Assembly: GCA_002316225.1 (NCBI GenBank)
Contig: DCDC01000024.1
Location: 1 to 31,170, forward strand
Length of the DNA stretch: 31,170 bases
Source of the DNA: Firmicutes bacterium UBA1065
GTDB taxonomy: Bacteria > Bacillota > Clostridia > Tissierellales > Sedimentibacteraceae
Reading direction: 5' to 3'
This document shows, piece after piece, positions 1-8,429 of the stretch; position 1 is the first letter of the stretch, and the number at the start of each line of letters is the position of its first letter. The notes under the pieces were generated by a model, which saw only the letters and a program-made list of their open reading frames with translations, made no database searches and was not told the origin of the DNA. The position numbers and the translations under genes are program-made.

Positions 1-97
1 CTTGACGGCATCACGGTACCGTATTAAAGATTATTTTCGCTCATTATAACAGAAATTATTAGCTCAGTCAACAAAAATCTTCAAATTTTTTATCCCG

Positions 98-757
98 TTA
101 TTTTTGATGTTTCTTCCCCCTTTTGCCATAATCCTTTTCGATTTCCGATTTCCAGCCTGAACCCACCTTTTTGCCCATTCTCATTTCACTGACAAAATTG
201 CATATGGCAGTGTAATTTAAATTTATACCCTGGCTATCGGCACAGAAGTTAGAAGCCCTGTCCTCGTCGATGCCGAAATCAGCAGCTGTTTTAATGGCAT
301 CCATATTTGCGCCGAGAAATACAAATTCCCAGGAATACTCTTTTTTTTGCTTCTCTATCATGGCCTTAACCTTATCTTTGGAAAATTCCTGACTTGAATT
401 TTCCATGCCATCCGTGATAATCACGAATACTACCTTGTCAGGCCGGTCTTCTTTTGCTGTGTCTGATATTGCGTTTCCTATATAATTTATAGTTCTGCCC
501 ATTGCATCCAGAAGGGCGGTTGTCCCCCGCACATAGTATTCCTTTGCACTGATTCCTTCAAGATTTTTAATATTGATTCTGTCGTGCAGCAGCTCATAAT
601 CATGATCAAAAAGTACTGTAGTAACAAGGGCATCTCCTTCTTCTTTTTTCTGCTTGTCAAGCACTGAGTTGAATCCCCCTATGGTGTCTGTTTCAAGTCC
701 TGCCATGGACCCGCTCCTGTCAAGTATAAAAACCAATTCCGTTAAATTTGATTTCAT
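98..757 (-). CDS. von Willebrand factor type A (vWA) domain protein, 219 aa
   Basis: A soluble vWA protein with no signal peptide or membrane segment, so probably cytoplasmic. The metal-ion-dependent adhesion motif DRSGSM is at about residues 13-18, a conserved Thr lies in the later RGTTALLDA segment, and VFVIITDGMENSS carries the third metal-site element. vWA domains usually mediate metal-dependent protein-protein contacts. The start at 757 was chosen because GGAGG sits just upstream of it; an upstream in-frame start would add 24 residues with no ribosome site. It lies 75 bases after the macro-domain gene on the same strand, with a hairpin terminator between, so it may be expressed partly by read-through. 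The C-terminus is Lys-rich. Its partner is unknown; vWA proteins next to nucleotide-processing proteins occur in some stress or conflict gene sets, but I cannot assign a role. Confidence 0.85.
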   Translation of the reverse strand: MKSNLTELVFILDRSGSMAGLETDTIGGFNSVLDKQKKEEGDALVTTVLFDHDYELLHDRINIKNLEGISAKEYYVRGTTALLDAMGRTINYIGNAISDTAKEDRPDKVVFVIITDGMENSSQEFSKDKVKAMIEKQKKEYSWEFVFLGANMDAIKTAADFGIDEDRASNFCADSQGINLNYTAICNFVSEMRMGKKVGSGWKSEIEKDYGKRGKKHQK

Positions 758-798
758 AAGAATCCTCCATTCATTTTTGAATAAAGGATACCATATGA

Positions 799-834
799 AC
801 AAAAAAAATGGTCGCTTGCAAAGCGACAATTTTT
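799..834 (-). terminator. Rho-independent terminator after the macro-domain gene (possibly bidirectional)
   Basis: A 7-bp stem (811-817 with 821-827, GTCGCTT/AAGCGAC) has a 3-base loop. On the minus strand it is followed by a run of T (A-run on plus at 801-808), which fits termination after the macro gene whose stop is at 833. On the plus strand it is also followed by five T. Confidence 0.8.
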
Positions 835-1831
835 ATAAGCCCAGAAGGGGCTGGTCAAAAGCAAATAAGGCTTCATTTATTTCGAAAATATTATAGTTCT
901 TTTCTTCCAGAAAGTATTCCACTATTATATCAAACTTGTTGCTCCTGGACAGGGCATAGCCTGCCTTTTGAAGCAAATCTTTTGTTTCGTCCACGTTTAA
1001 TTCCAAGGCTACCGCAAAAGCTAAGGCCGTATTTTTTTTAGGCTTATAATTCTTATCAGTCCGAATTTTTGAAAAAAGCTTTCTGTCAATATTGGCCTTC
1101 TTGTAGGTTTCCACATCCGTCATACCCTTTTCGTCAATCAGGCGGAGGAGCATTTCAGAAAAGGTTTCATCAAGTTCATTCACAACGTCCTCTAAAGACC
1201 TGGTCTTTTTTTCCTTGATTAAATCCGTTTCCATAAGGGAAGCTTGGTATTGAATATACTCTTCCTGCAACCGCCTGCCCTTGTCCAAAAATTCCTTCTC
1301 ATCCACGTATCTGTCATCTATGTATTTTTTTATTTTACCGAAGAGTTTTTCACTGAAGGCAAAGGCCTCCTTATCAAACATGACAAGGTAAACGTGCATA
1401 TCATTATCAGTCAGGAAATCACTGATTGCAGAGATTGCCACCTTCAGTGCTTCATTTTTGGGATATCCGTAAATACCGGAAGAAATCAACGGAAACGCAA
1501 TTGATTTCAACCCGTGTTCCTTGGCTAAGTTTAATGAATTTAAATAAGCACTCCTTAAAAGGTCTTCTTCATTGTAATTTCCTCCCCTATAAACGGGGCC
1601 TACGGTATGTATTATGTATTTGGCCGGTAACTTGTATCCCTTTGTAATAACGGCTTGGCCTGTCTTACAGCCCCCTATTTTATCGCACTCAGCCTGGAGG
1701 TCTTCCGGACCTGCAGCCTTGAAAATTGCCCCGCACACTCCTCCTCCCATTTTAAGGGCCGGATTGGCGGCATTTACTATTGCATCTGCCTTAACCCTTG
1801 TTATATCGGCTCTGATTATTTCAAACGGCAT
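833..1831 (-). CDS. Macro-domain protein with C-terminal HTH-like region, 332 aa
   Basis: The N-terminal ~165 residues form a macro (ADP-ribose-binding) domain: DAIVNAANPALKMGGGV at about 15-31 is the typical ligand loop, and SSGIYGYP near residue 115 is the second phosphate-binding loop. Macro domains of this type hydrolyse or bind ADP-ribose, O-acetyl-ADP-ribose or ADP-ribosylated targets. After a charged linker (about 165-220) comes a ~105-residue helical region with an XRE-like helix-turn-helix flavour (KANIDRKLFSKIRTD, then ALELNVDETKDLLQKAGY), which could bind DNA or protein. AAGGAGGGG precedes the start. The promoter carries a perfect palindrome, so autoregulation through the C-terminal region is plausible but unproven. 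It is followed by the vWA gene on the same strand. The macro assignment is firm; the C-terminal function is inferred. Confidence 0.88.
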   Translation of the reverse strand: MPFEIIRADITRVKADAIVNAANPALKMGGGVCGAIFKAAGPEDLQAECDKIGGCKTGQAVITKGYKLPAKYIIHTVGPVYRGGNYNEEDLLRSAYLNSLNLAKEHGLKSIAFPLISSGIYGYPKNEALKVAISAISDFLTDNDMHVYLVMFDKEAFAFSEKLFGKIKKYIDDRYVDEKEFLDKGRRLQEEYIQYQASLMETDLIKEKKTRSLEDVVNELDETFSEMLLRLIDEKGMTDVETYKKANIDRKLFSKIRTDKNYKPKKNTALAFAVALELNVDETKDLLQKAGYALSRSNKFDIIVEYFLEEKNYNIFEINEALFAFDQPLLGL

Positions 1832-1852
1832 CTTACCCCTCCTTCTGCATAT

Positions 1853-1881
1853 ATTATAATATCTTGCCTCAAGATTAGCAA
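1853..1881 (-). promoter_or_regulatory. Promoter of the macro-domain gene with an embedded palindromic operator candidate
   Basis: On the minus strand TTGCTA (1876-1881) and TATAAT (1853-1858) are 17 bases apart. The spacer holds the inverted repeat ATCTTG-CCT-CAAGAT (1861-1875), exactly between the two hexamers, the usual place for a repressor site. The promoter is a good match; operator function is inference. Confidence 0.6.
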
Positions 1882-1939
1882 GGACACGGGGAAAAATATG
1901 GGAGAATTCCGATCAGCAGTTCATATGGCTAATTATATA

Positions 1940-1968
1940 TTGATTTATTCTTAATTCTTTACTATAAT
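1940..1968 (+). promoter_or_regulatory. Promoter of the DUF401 transporter gene
   Basis: TTGATT (1940-1945) and TATAAT (1963-1968) are separated by 17 bases, 26 bases before the start codon at 1995, leaving a short leader that carries AAAGGAGGGG. Confidence 0.65.
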
Positions 1969-1994
1969 TATGATAATTTTAAAGGAGGGGACGT

Positions 1995-3221
1995 ATGGGT
2001 CAGCTATTAGTAGTTTTAATCGTATTTTTGATGATACCTTTATTAAGTCGATTTAAGATAAATTTAAGCTATATTCTTTTAACAGCATGCACAATATTGG
2101 CTTTGCTGTCCGGAATAGGCAGCGAGGCTTCATTGAAGGCCATAAGCAACACTTTTACCTCCTTCTCATCTTTGAACACGATACTTTCTGTTATGATGGT
2201 AGGCCTTTTAGGCGGCTTTATGAAGCATTATAAAATACTTGATAAGCTGGTTGAAACTACTTATAAGATTCTGCCAAACAAAAAAATCATATTGATGGTT
2301 CTCCCTGCCTTAATGGGTACCCTAATAGTTCCCGGAGGTGCCCTTTTATCTGCCCCTTTCATTAATGAAATGGGAGAAGAAATGAAAATTCCACCTCCCC
2401 GGCGGGCTGCCATCAATTTGGTGTTCAGACATATTGCAATGTTTATACTCCCCTACTCAACCGGCCTTTTGGTTGTTTCGGCTGCTCTGCCGGCAATAAG
2501 CATATCAAAATTAATTTTATTAAACCTGTTTTTTGTCGTTCCGATAACTCTTGCAGGATATTTTCTCTTTATTAAAGATATAGAATATGACCCGGGATTA
2601 AAAGCAAAGTTTTCTTACAGAGATTTATTTACTCTTTTGCTGTACGCTTCCCCCATATATATTTGTTTAATCATCAATGCCCTGACAGGTCTTCCATTTT
2701 TTATTGCTTTAATTTTCAGCATTTTAGCCGTATATCTCTTATGTGATAAAAAACAATTCTTCCATGCTTTGGTTAAATCCTTAAACCATCATACAGTTTT
2801 AATGATTGCAGCCATATTAATTATGAAGGACCTCATATTAAATCTGGATGAGCTTATATTATTGTTCACAAATTTGATTAACGGGGAAATCGGAATGTTG
2901 TCGACTTTACTGGTATTCTTAATATCCTCAGTGCTTTTCGGAATTATAACAGGGAATCAAACGGCTCCCCTGGGCATAATTCTTCCCATGATTTCACAGC
3001 TTAAAATATCTCCTGAAATGGTTTACGTATATACATATTTTACTTTTGCATGTTCTTTTGCGGGTTATTTCTTCTCACCCATTCACTTATGTCAGGCTTT
3101 CACCCTTCAACACATGAAGGTTGAAACCATTGACCTGTATAAGGAATACAGGCTGTTTGCCCCTGTAACATTTGTTGTGGCCTTTGTCTCCGCATATTTG
3201 ATAAAATATTTACTTGTTTAG
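1995..3221 (+). CDS. DUF401 family (COG1906) integral membrane protein, probable transporter, 408 aa
   Basis: A polytopic membrane protein with about ten hydrophobic segments along its length, starting with LLVVLIVFLMIPLL at the N-terminus. The segment MGTLIVPGGALLSAPFINEMGEE (about 108-130) and the paired NQTAPLGIILPMISQ segment near residue 320 look like the two broken-helix half-repeats seen in ion-transporter-superfamily carriers. The length is normal for DUF401. The substrate is unknown; these proteins are generally thought to be organic-anion carriers. It is transcribed alone on the plus strand from its own promoter, with AAAGGAGGGG eight bases before the ATG, and its end converges on dprA with an 11-base gap and no clear terminator. 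Confidence 0.85.
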   Translation: MGQLLVVLIVFLMIPLLSRFKINLSYILLTACTILALLSGIGSEASLKAISNTFTSFSSLNTILSVMMVGLLGGFMKHYKILDKLVETTYKILPNKKIILMVLPALMGTLIVPGGALLSAPFINEMGEEMKIPPPRRAAINLVFRHIAMFILPYSTGLLVVSAALPAISISKLILLNLFFVVPITLAGYFLFIKDIEYDPGLKAKFSYRDLFTLLLYASPIYICLIINALTGLPFFIALIFSILAVYLLCDKKQFFHALVKSLNHHTVLMIAAILIMKDLILNLDELILLFTNLINGEIGMLSTLLVFLISSVLFGIITGNQTAPLGIILPMISQLKISPEMVYVYTYFTFACSFAGYFFSPIHLCQAFTLQHMKVETIDLYKEYRLFAPVTFVVAFVSAYLIKYLLV

Positions 3222-3232
3222 ATTGTAAGATC

Positions 3233-4333
3233 TTAAATCAGCAGGGAAACCTTATATGAAGATACTTTTATTGCCCCTTTCATTTCCAGGAAGGTTAAAA
3301 TGCTTAACAATTCCCCGGTATCTATTTTTGTTTCCCGGCTTAAGTCATCAAGGTTGTTTATTCCGCTTTTAAGGAAGTATATTATTTTGATTTCATCATC
3401 CGTTAAGGTGCTCATATCGGCACAGGCATTTTGCTTATTAACTCTTTCCTTCAATTCAAGAATCTCTTCAATTATATCATCAACAGACCTGGTTATCTTA
3501 GCCCCGTCTTTTATGAGGGCATTTGTCCCCTTGCTGTACAAACTGTCAATATTCCCGGGTACGGCAAAAATTTCCCTTCCCTGGTCGGCAGCATGACCGG
3601 CAGTTATCAGGGTACCGCTTTTTTCCTGGGCTTCAATCACTAGGATCCCGTCTGATAAGCCGCTGATAATCCTGTTCCTGTCGTGAAAGTTAAAGGCAAT
3701 GGGCTGCACATCAAAAGGATATTCGGTAATTACCGCTCCCTTGTCACCTTCCCATATCTCCTTAAAAAGCTCAAGGTTTTTCTTTGGATACACAATATTT
3801 ATGCCGGAGCCGATAATTCCGAAGGTTTTTGCCTTGTATTTAAGGGCTGTTTTATGAGCAATAGCATCAATTCCTACAGCTAAACCGCTTACAATGTTTA
3901 CACCCAGTTCGGCCAATTCCCCTGTAAGCTTTTCAGCCGCCCATTTTCCATAGTTTGTAGCCTTTCTTGAACCTATTACTGCTATAGTTGTCTTGTTTAT
4001 ATCATCCAGGCTGCCCTTGTAAAACAATACATAGGGAGGGCCCTGAATATGTTTAAGCTTAACCGGATAATCTTCATCAAAAATAGTTACCGTTTTAACC
4101 TTTTCCCTCTTTAATTTTTCTGATAATTTTTCTTCAAAATTTATTTTGCTTTCAGTAAGCCCGGATACTATCCGGTCATTCAGGAAGGATAAATTATTTT
4201 TTTCAAATTCAAAATTATCCCATATCTCCCCAGGCGACCCGAAATAATCAAGAAGCTTTGCCGTCATCCTGTTTGAAACTCCGCCGGTCGAAAGCCATAA
4301 CAAGGTTTTTTGGTTTATGTTCAAGCTATTCAT
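3233..4333 (-). CDS. dprA: DNA-processing protein DprA/Smf, 366 aa
   Basis: DprA binds single-stranded DNA and loads RecA onto incoming DNA during transformation; it is also kept in non-competent bacteria. The Rossmann-like core runs from about 110 to 285 and carries VIGSRKATNYGK, the conserved SGLAVGIDAIAHK, GIIGSGINIVYP, RNRIISGLSDG and EKSGTLITAGHA with VPGNI. The N-terminal region is helical and SAM-like, and the last ~65 residues form a winged-helix-like domain (LTDDEIKIIYFLKSG). The length is typical. The gene starts one base after the yifB stop, with GGAGGTAAAATG inside the yifB end, so the two are co-transcribed and probably translationally coupled. The usual third partner, topA, does not follow; a convergent DUF401 gene does instead. 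Confidence 0.97.
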   Translation of the reverse strand: MNSLNINQKTLLWLSTGGVSNRMTAKLLDYFGSPGEIWDNFEFEKNNLSFLNDRIVSGLTESKINFEEKLSEKLKREKVKTVTIFDEDYPVKLKHIQGPPYVLFYKGSLDDINKTTIAVIGSRKATNYGKWAAEKLTGELAELGVNIVSGLAVGIDAIAHKTALKYKAKTFGIIGSGINIVYPKKNLELFKEIWEGDKGAVITEYPFDVQPIAFNFHDRNRIISGLSDGILVIEAQEKSGTLITAGHAADQGREIFAVPGNIDSLYSKGTNALIKDGAKITRSVDDIIEEILELKERVNKQNACADMSTLTDDEIKIIYFLKSGINNLDDLSRETKIDTGELLSILTFLEMKGAIKVSSYKVSLLI

Positions 4334-4334
4334 T

Positions 4335-5858
4335 TTACCTCCAATACTTGCGGTCCAGGCTCCTGTACCGGATTGCTTCCGCCAGGTGCTTAGTCTCTAT
4401 ATTTTCCGAATTTTCCAAATCTGCTATGGTCCTTGAAACTTTTAATATCTTGTTGTAGGCCCTCACACTTAAGCCTAAAACCTCAAAGGCGTTTTTTAGC
4501 AAGAGTTCCGTTTCCTTGTTTATCTTGCAAAACTTTCCTATACCTTTTGCAGACAGCTCCGAGTTGGTATATATGCCCATATCCTTGTATCTCTCAAGCT
4601 GAATCTTTCTTGCCCGGATTATCCGTTTTTTTATTTGAGAAGAAGTTTCTTCTTCACCCTCATCCTTTAAATCATCATATTTAACCGGGAGTACTTCGAT
4701 TTGAATATCGATCCTGTTCAAGATGGGGCCGGAAATCTTGCCTAAATATTTGTCAATCTGACTTTGGCTGCAGGTACATTCATGATTTGGATCACCCAAA
4801 TAACCGCAAGGACATGGATTCATTGCAGCAACCAGCATGAATTTAGCCGGGAAGGTAAAGGATCCGCTGGCTCTTGAAATGGTAATTTTACCGTCTTCCA
4901 TGGGCTGGCGCAGGACTTCTATGACATTCTTGGGGAATTCCGGTATTTCGTCCAAAAATAAAACTCCGTAGTGAGACAGGGACACTTCTCCGGGCCGGGG
5001 GTTACTACCACCTCCTGCCATGGATGTTCGTGATGAAGTATGGTGGGGAGACCGGAAAGGTCTTTTACTGATCAAGCCCTTCTTGTTCAGGAGTCCTGAT
5101 ATACTGTATAGCTTTGTTACCTCTAAGGATTCTTCATAGGTCAAATCAGGCAAAATTGTTGGAATTCGCTTTGCAATCATGGTTTTCCCCGAACCGGGAC
5201 TTCCCAGGAGAAGGATGTTGTGCATTCCTGCAGCAGCTACCTCGACAGCCCTTTTCATTGCAGCCTGTCCCTTTATTTCGGAAAAATCTTCAAGATATTC
5301 ATCCTGTTCATAGCTAAGATCGTAGTGGCTTTTATAGGGTTCAATACTCATATTCCCGTTAAAATACTCAACCAGCCGGTCTAAGCTTCCAACGGGAATT
5401 ATTTCAATTCCTTCTATGACACCGCACTCTTCCTTGTTTTCTTCCGGGACAACGGCTCTTTTAAAGTCCTTGTTCCGCATGGAAATAACCATGGCCAGAG
5501 CACCCTCTATTGCGGTAATCCTCCCGTCCAGGGACAATTCACCTATGATGAAGGTTTTATCATCCACGTTTTTGATAATCCTGGAAGCTGCCAATATGCC
5601 AACGGCTATGGGAAGGTCAATTTGGCTTCCTTCCTTTTTTAAATTGGCCGGTGCAAGATTAACCGTAATCCGGCTTACTGGAAAATCAAATCCGCTGTTT
5701 TTAATTGCAGCCCTTACCCTTTCCTTTGATTCCTTAATTGAAGCATCAGGAAGACCCACAATGTTGAAATTGGGAAGGCCTCCCGACAAATCGGTTTCCA
5801 CGTCAACTTCATACCCATCCAGCCCGTACAGGACACAGGTTTTAATCCTTGAAAGCAT
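4335..5858 (-). CDS. comM: YifB/ComM family magnesium-chelatase-like AAA+ ATPase, 507 aa
   Basis: A full-length member of the YifB/ComM family. The N-terminal Lon-protease-like domain (about 1-165) includes the family-typical GLPNFNIVGLPDASIKES. The AAA+ module has Walker A GSPGSGKT at about 218-225, Walker B VLFLDEIPEF near 300, and the Cys-rich NPCPCGYLG...CTCSQSQ insertion. The C-terminal helical domain has RAYNKILKVSRTIADLE. ComM is a hexameric branch-migration helicase that helps integrate donor DNA during transformation in Vibrio; in Clostridia the role is inferred from linkage to dprA. GCGGAGG precedes the ATG, and the gene has its own promoter. Confidence 0.95.
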   Translation of the reverse strand: MLSRIKTCVLYGLDGYEVDVETDLSGGLPNFNIVGLPDASIKESKERVRAAIKNSGFDFPVSRITVNLAPANLKKEGSQIDLPIAVGILAASRIIKNVDDKTFIIGELSLDGRITAIEGALAMVISMRNKDFKRAVVPEENKEECGVIEGIEIIPVGSLDRLVEYFNGNMSIEPYKSHYDLSYEQDEYLEDFSEIKGQAAMKRAVEVAAAGMHNILLLGSPGSGKTMIAKRIPTILPDLTYEESLEVTKLYSISGLLNKKGLISKRPFRSPHHTSSRTSMAGGGSNPRPGEVSLSHYGVLFLDEIPEFPKNVIEVLRQPMEDGKITISRASGSFTFPAKFMLVAAMNPCPCGYLGDPNHECTCSQSQIDKYLGKISGPILNRIDIQIEVLPVKYDDLKDEGEEETSSQIKKRIIRARKIQLERYKDMGIYTNSELSAKGIGKFCKINKETELLLKNAFEVLGLSVRAYNKILKVSRTIADLENSENIETKHLAEAIRYRSLDRKYWR

Positions 5859-5886
5859 ATTGCCTCCGCTATAAAAAGGTTTTATA

Positions 5887-5915
5887 ATTATACCATAATT
5901 TTCCTGTTAATACAA
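5887..5915 (-). promoter_or_regulatory. Promoter of yifB-dprA
   Basis: On the minus strand TTGTAT (5910-5915) and TATAAT (5887-5892) are 17 bases apart, 29 bases from the yifB start. The -10 is preceded by TGG, giving an extended -10 element. Confidence 0.7.
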
Positions 5916-5921
5916 TGGATA

Positions 5922-5966
5922 ATAAAAAATCTCCCCCGGCATTTTCATGTGCCGGAGGAGTTTTTT
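5922..5966 (-). terminator. Bidirectional-looking Rho-independent terminator after the ferritin-like gene
   Basis: An 11-bp stem with one C-A mismatch (5931-5941 with 5950-5960) has an 8-base loop. On the minus strand it is followed by ATTTTTT and on the plus strand by six T. It ends the ferritin-like transcript and insulates it from the yifB promoter. Confidence 0.88.
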
Positions 5967-5973
5967 AAATTCT

Positions 5974-6471
5974 TTAAAAGGGAGCAAATTGCTGTTCAGC
6001 CCACCATTCTTCCTTCAAAAGCTGGTACTGATTTGTAAATTGTTCCAAATGAATCTTTTCCCATTTAATCAGTAAATCGAAAAGGCCCAAACTTGATTCC
6101 GAACTAACCTTCTTCTTGGCATCCTCGTAAAAATCAATGGAGTTCTTTTCCATCTGCATACCTATGCCGTATATGGACATGGCCAAGGTTGCATAGGCCT
6201 TATCAACCTTATCCCAGCGGTAAATTTCAGGTGAAGGTATGTCAATGCCCGAAGATAATATTTCCTCTATCTTCAGTTCACCCCCGTTGCTGAGGCTGGT
6301 CCACAACTTCTTTAAATATTCCGCATGCTTCAGTTCTTCATTGGCAAGGCGCATGAAGGCTTCCTTGTTACCCTGGGTTTTGGCCTGGTCTCCTGCCATT
6401 TTATAGAACTCATAGCCTTCCATTTCATTTAAAACAGCCTGTGAAATAATTGCTAATTCTTCTTTATACAT
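5974..6471 (-). CDS. Ferritin-like/rubrerythrin-fold protein, 165 aa
   Basis: A four-helix-bundle ferritin-like protein. Two diiron-type Glu/ExxH helix pairs are visible: NEMEGYEFYK with NEELKHAEYLKK in the first half, and EKNSIDFYEDA with WEKIHLEQF in the second. No rubredoxin CxxC domain follows, so it is a bare rubrerythrin-type domain, probably for peroxide or iron handling in the cytoplasm. The start at 6471 is supported by AAAGGAGGAAAATTTG just upstream; a longer in-frame start would add 19 residues without a ribosome site and would run through the promoter. The gene lies 56 bases beyond the end of the large redox operon but has its own extended -10 promoter, so the link may be only positional. 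Confidence 0.85.
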   Translation of the reverse strand: MYKEELAIISQAVLNEMEGYEFYKMAGDQAKTQGNKEAFMRLANEELKHAEYLKKLWTSLSNGGELKIEEILSSGIDIPSPEIYRWDKVDKAYATLAMSIYGIGMQMEKNSIDFYEDAKKKVSSESSLGLFDLLIKWEKIHLEQFTNQYQLLKEEWWAEQQFAPF

Positions 6472-6498
6472 CAAATTTTCCTCCTTTATATTATTACT

Positions 6499-6507
6499 AT
6501 TATACCA
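6499..6507 (-). promoter_or_regulatory. Extended -10 promoter of the ferritin-like gene
   Basis: TGGTATAAT is present on the minus strand (-10 at 6499-6504), 27 bases before the start codon. The -35 (TGTTTA at 17-base spacing) is poor, as is common with extended -10 promoters. Confidence 0.5.
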
Positions 6508-6527
6508 TTTGAGGAAATTCTTAAACA

Positions 6528-8429
6528 CTATTCTTTCTTATCAAGAGCTTTTTTTACCGCATTCATAAGCGCCCTGCTCGTTACTGTAGCTCCTGATACT
6601 GCATCCACATCAGTTGTTTGATTTTCTATTATGGAAGTGATTATTTTATTGATGGCATTAGTACCTACACCTTTAGTTTCATTATGATAAACAACTTTAA
6701 TTCCGGTAATTTTATTGTCTTTCATTGTAACCAGGACTTTAATGGGTCCGCCTATGCCCCTGTCTTCACCTATGAATTCTCCTGATTTCGGAATTATTAC
6801 TTCAGGCTCCTTCCATACAGGTTTTGCCGGTGTTCTTCCTTCCATAACCGATTCCTGGGATACATCGCTTTTTACCTTTGCTGCATTTTTACCTGAAATT
6901 CTTCCAAAGACAGCACATTCCCCCAAATTTCCCGAACCCTGATATATTCCGGAAAACATTGATCCCAATTCGCCTGCACTGTAAAGATGGGGTATGGGGT
7001 TTCCTTTAACATCCAATACTTCTCCATTTTCATTTCTTTCGGGTCCCCCCTGGGTATTGGTGAAGGAAGGAACCAATTCCATGGCATAAAAGGGAGCCTT
7101 TTTAATAGGTTTTAAGGTATCCCTGGCTCTGCCAAATATGGGGTCTTTTTTGTCAGAACAGTATTTGTTGTATTCCCTGATTTGTTTTTGCAGGTTATCG
7201 GGGTTAATACCTATCTTTTCAGCAAGCTCCTTAATTGTGTCTGCCTTAATTATCAGTCCCTTTTCTATTTCTTCCACATTTCCTTCGCTCCATGTGGGAT
7301 AAACAGGCTGAGACAGGCGGGCTGTTTCATCAAATATTGCAAAGGCAGGAAGTGAAACAGGCATCTGCACCCAGGATCCGTGGAAATTCACATGACCGTG
7401 ATTAGGCAAAACTGATTCATCTGTAAAACGGGTTCCGTCTGCCCCAACAAATATTACGTTCTGGCATGCAAAGCCCGTACATAAATCAGCTGCTTTCCTT
7501 CCCTGGATGGCATAGGCAAAGGCAGTATTTGTTTCAGGATTTAAAACATTCAAATCAGGACCTGCAATATTGCTCATATGCCACAAATTAGCCCCCACCT
7601 CCATAGCCATCTTAATTCCGTCACCCGTGTTGTACCTTGCTGCCTTTGAATAAGCGTAAGGAAGCTGCAAATAGTCCTGTATCATTTGCATATTGTTTTC
7701 AAATCCGCCGGTACACAAAACCACACCATTTTTTGCCCGTATATTTAACAGGGACCCATTGTTTTCCACTAGAACCCCGTGTATTATTTTTGTTTCAGGG
7801 TCTTGTATAAGTCCTACTCCGGGTGATTCGTACCACACTTCAATATTGTCTTTTCTTTCTTCAACTGCTTTTTGAAGGGTTCTGTAAAATGCGCTTGTCC
7901 AAATTTCTCCGTCTATAAGGAGGGCCTCCATTACTTCCCCTCCGGGCAAATCATATTCCCTGAAGGGGAAAACAGAAATATTTTCTGCACCCAAGTATTT
8001 AAGCCATTCATAATTTTGGCTTGCATAATTTAAATAGGTTTTTATCATTTCATCGCTGGGGGTATTGAATTTTCCTCGAAGATTTTTAAAATACTCGACA
8101 CCCTTATCTATGTTTTCCTTGTCAATGCTTATGACAGCCTGCATTGCAAACCTGGTGTTGCCTCCCTCTTCACCTTTTGGAGCCTTTTCAATGAGAAGAA
8201 CTTTGGCTCCTTCATCGGCTGCTGCTATGCTGGCAGTTGCTCCTGCCCCTCCGTATCCTACAACAATTACATCATATTCACCATGCCAATCAATCCTTTT
8301 CAAAAAATCGTCAACCTGGTTTGTTGCGGTTTCCTGGGCTTGTCCCGTCAATGTTTCAAAGGAAAATCCCGTTATAGTCTGCATAAGGATTAACAGGACC
8401 AAAAGCAGCAGTACAATTAACTTTTTCAT
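6528..8429 (-). CDS. Exported flavocytochrome-c-like FAD reductase with C-terminal flavinylated FMN-binding domain, 633 aa
   Basis: An FAD-dependent reductase of the fumarate reductase/urocanate reductase superfamily, exported through an N-terminal hydrophobic signal (about 1-24). The FAD site shows VVGYGGAGATA (dinucleotide-binding Gly residues about 58-63), IEKAPKGEEGGNT, VLCTGGFE and the closing PHLYSAGELGSM...GNLGECAVFGR. The C-terminal FMN_bind domain (about 545-633) ends in DAVSGAT (609-615), the motif at which ApbE attaches FMN to the threonine. The His of the substrate site of true fumarate reductases (HHTMGG region) is replaced by FTNTQGG, so the acceptor is probably not fumarate. 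There is no haem CxxCH, so electrons must arrive through flavin. The start overlaps the preceding stop (TAATG), with GGAGGAGAATA upstream. It is the last gene of the large operon and the likely terminal reductase of the system. Confidence 0.9.
   Translation of the reverse strand: MKKLIVLLLLVLLILMQTITGFSFETLTGQAQETATNQVDDFLKRIDWHGEYDVIVVGYGGAGATASIAAADEGAKVLLIEKAPKGEEGGNTRFAMQAVISIDKENIDKGVEYFKNLRGKFNTPSDEMIKTYLNYASQNYEWLKYLGAENISVFPFREYDLPGGEVMEALLIDGEIWTSAFYRTLQKAVEERKDNIEVWYESPGVGLIQDPETKIIHGVLVENNGSLLNIRAKNGVVLCTGGFENNMQMIQDYLQLPYAYSKAARYNTGDGIKMAMEVGANLWHMSNIAGPDLNVLNPETNTAFAYAIQGRKAADLCTGFACQNVIFVGADGTRFTDESVLPNHGHVNFHGSWVQMPVSLPAFAIFDETARLSQPVYPTWSEGNVEEIEKGLIIKADTIKELAEKIGINPDNLQKQIREYNKYCSDKKDPIFGRARDTLKPIKKAPFYAMELVPSFTNTQGGPERNENGEVLDVKGNPIPHLYSAGELGSMFSGIYQGSGNLGECAVFGRISGKNAAKVKSDVSQESVMEGRTPAKPVWKEPEVIIPKSGEFIGEDRGIGGPIKVLVTMKDNKITGIKVVYHNETKGVGTNAINKIITSIIENQTTDVDAVSGATVTSRALMNAVKKALDKKE

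Noticed and set aside
758..829. 24-residue N-terminal extension of the vWA protein
   Set aside because: GGAGG lies immediately before the internal ATG, and the extension runs through the intergenic terminator region.
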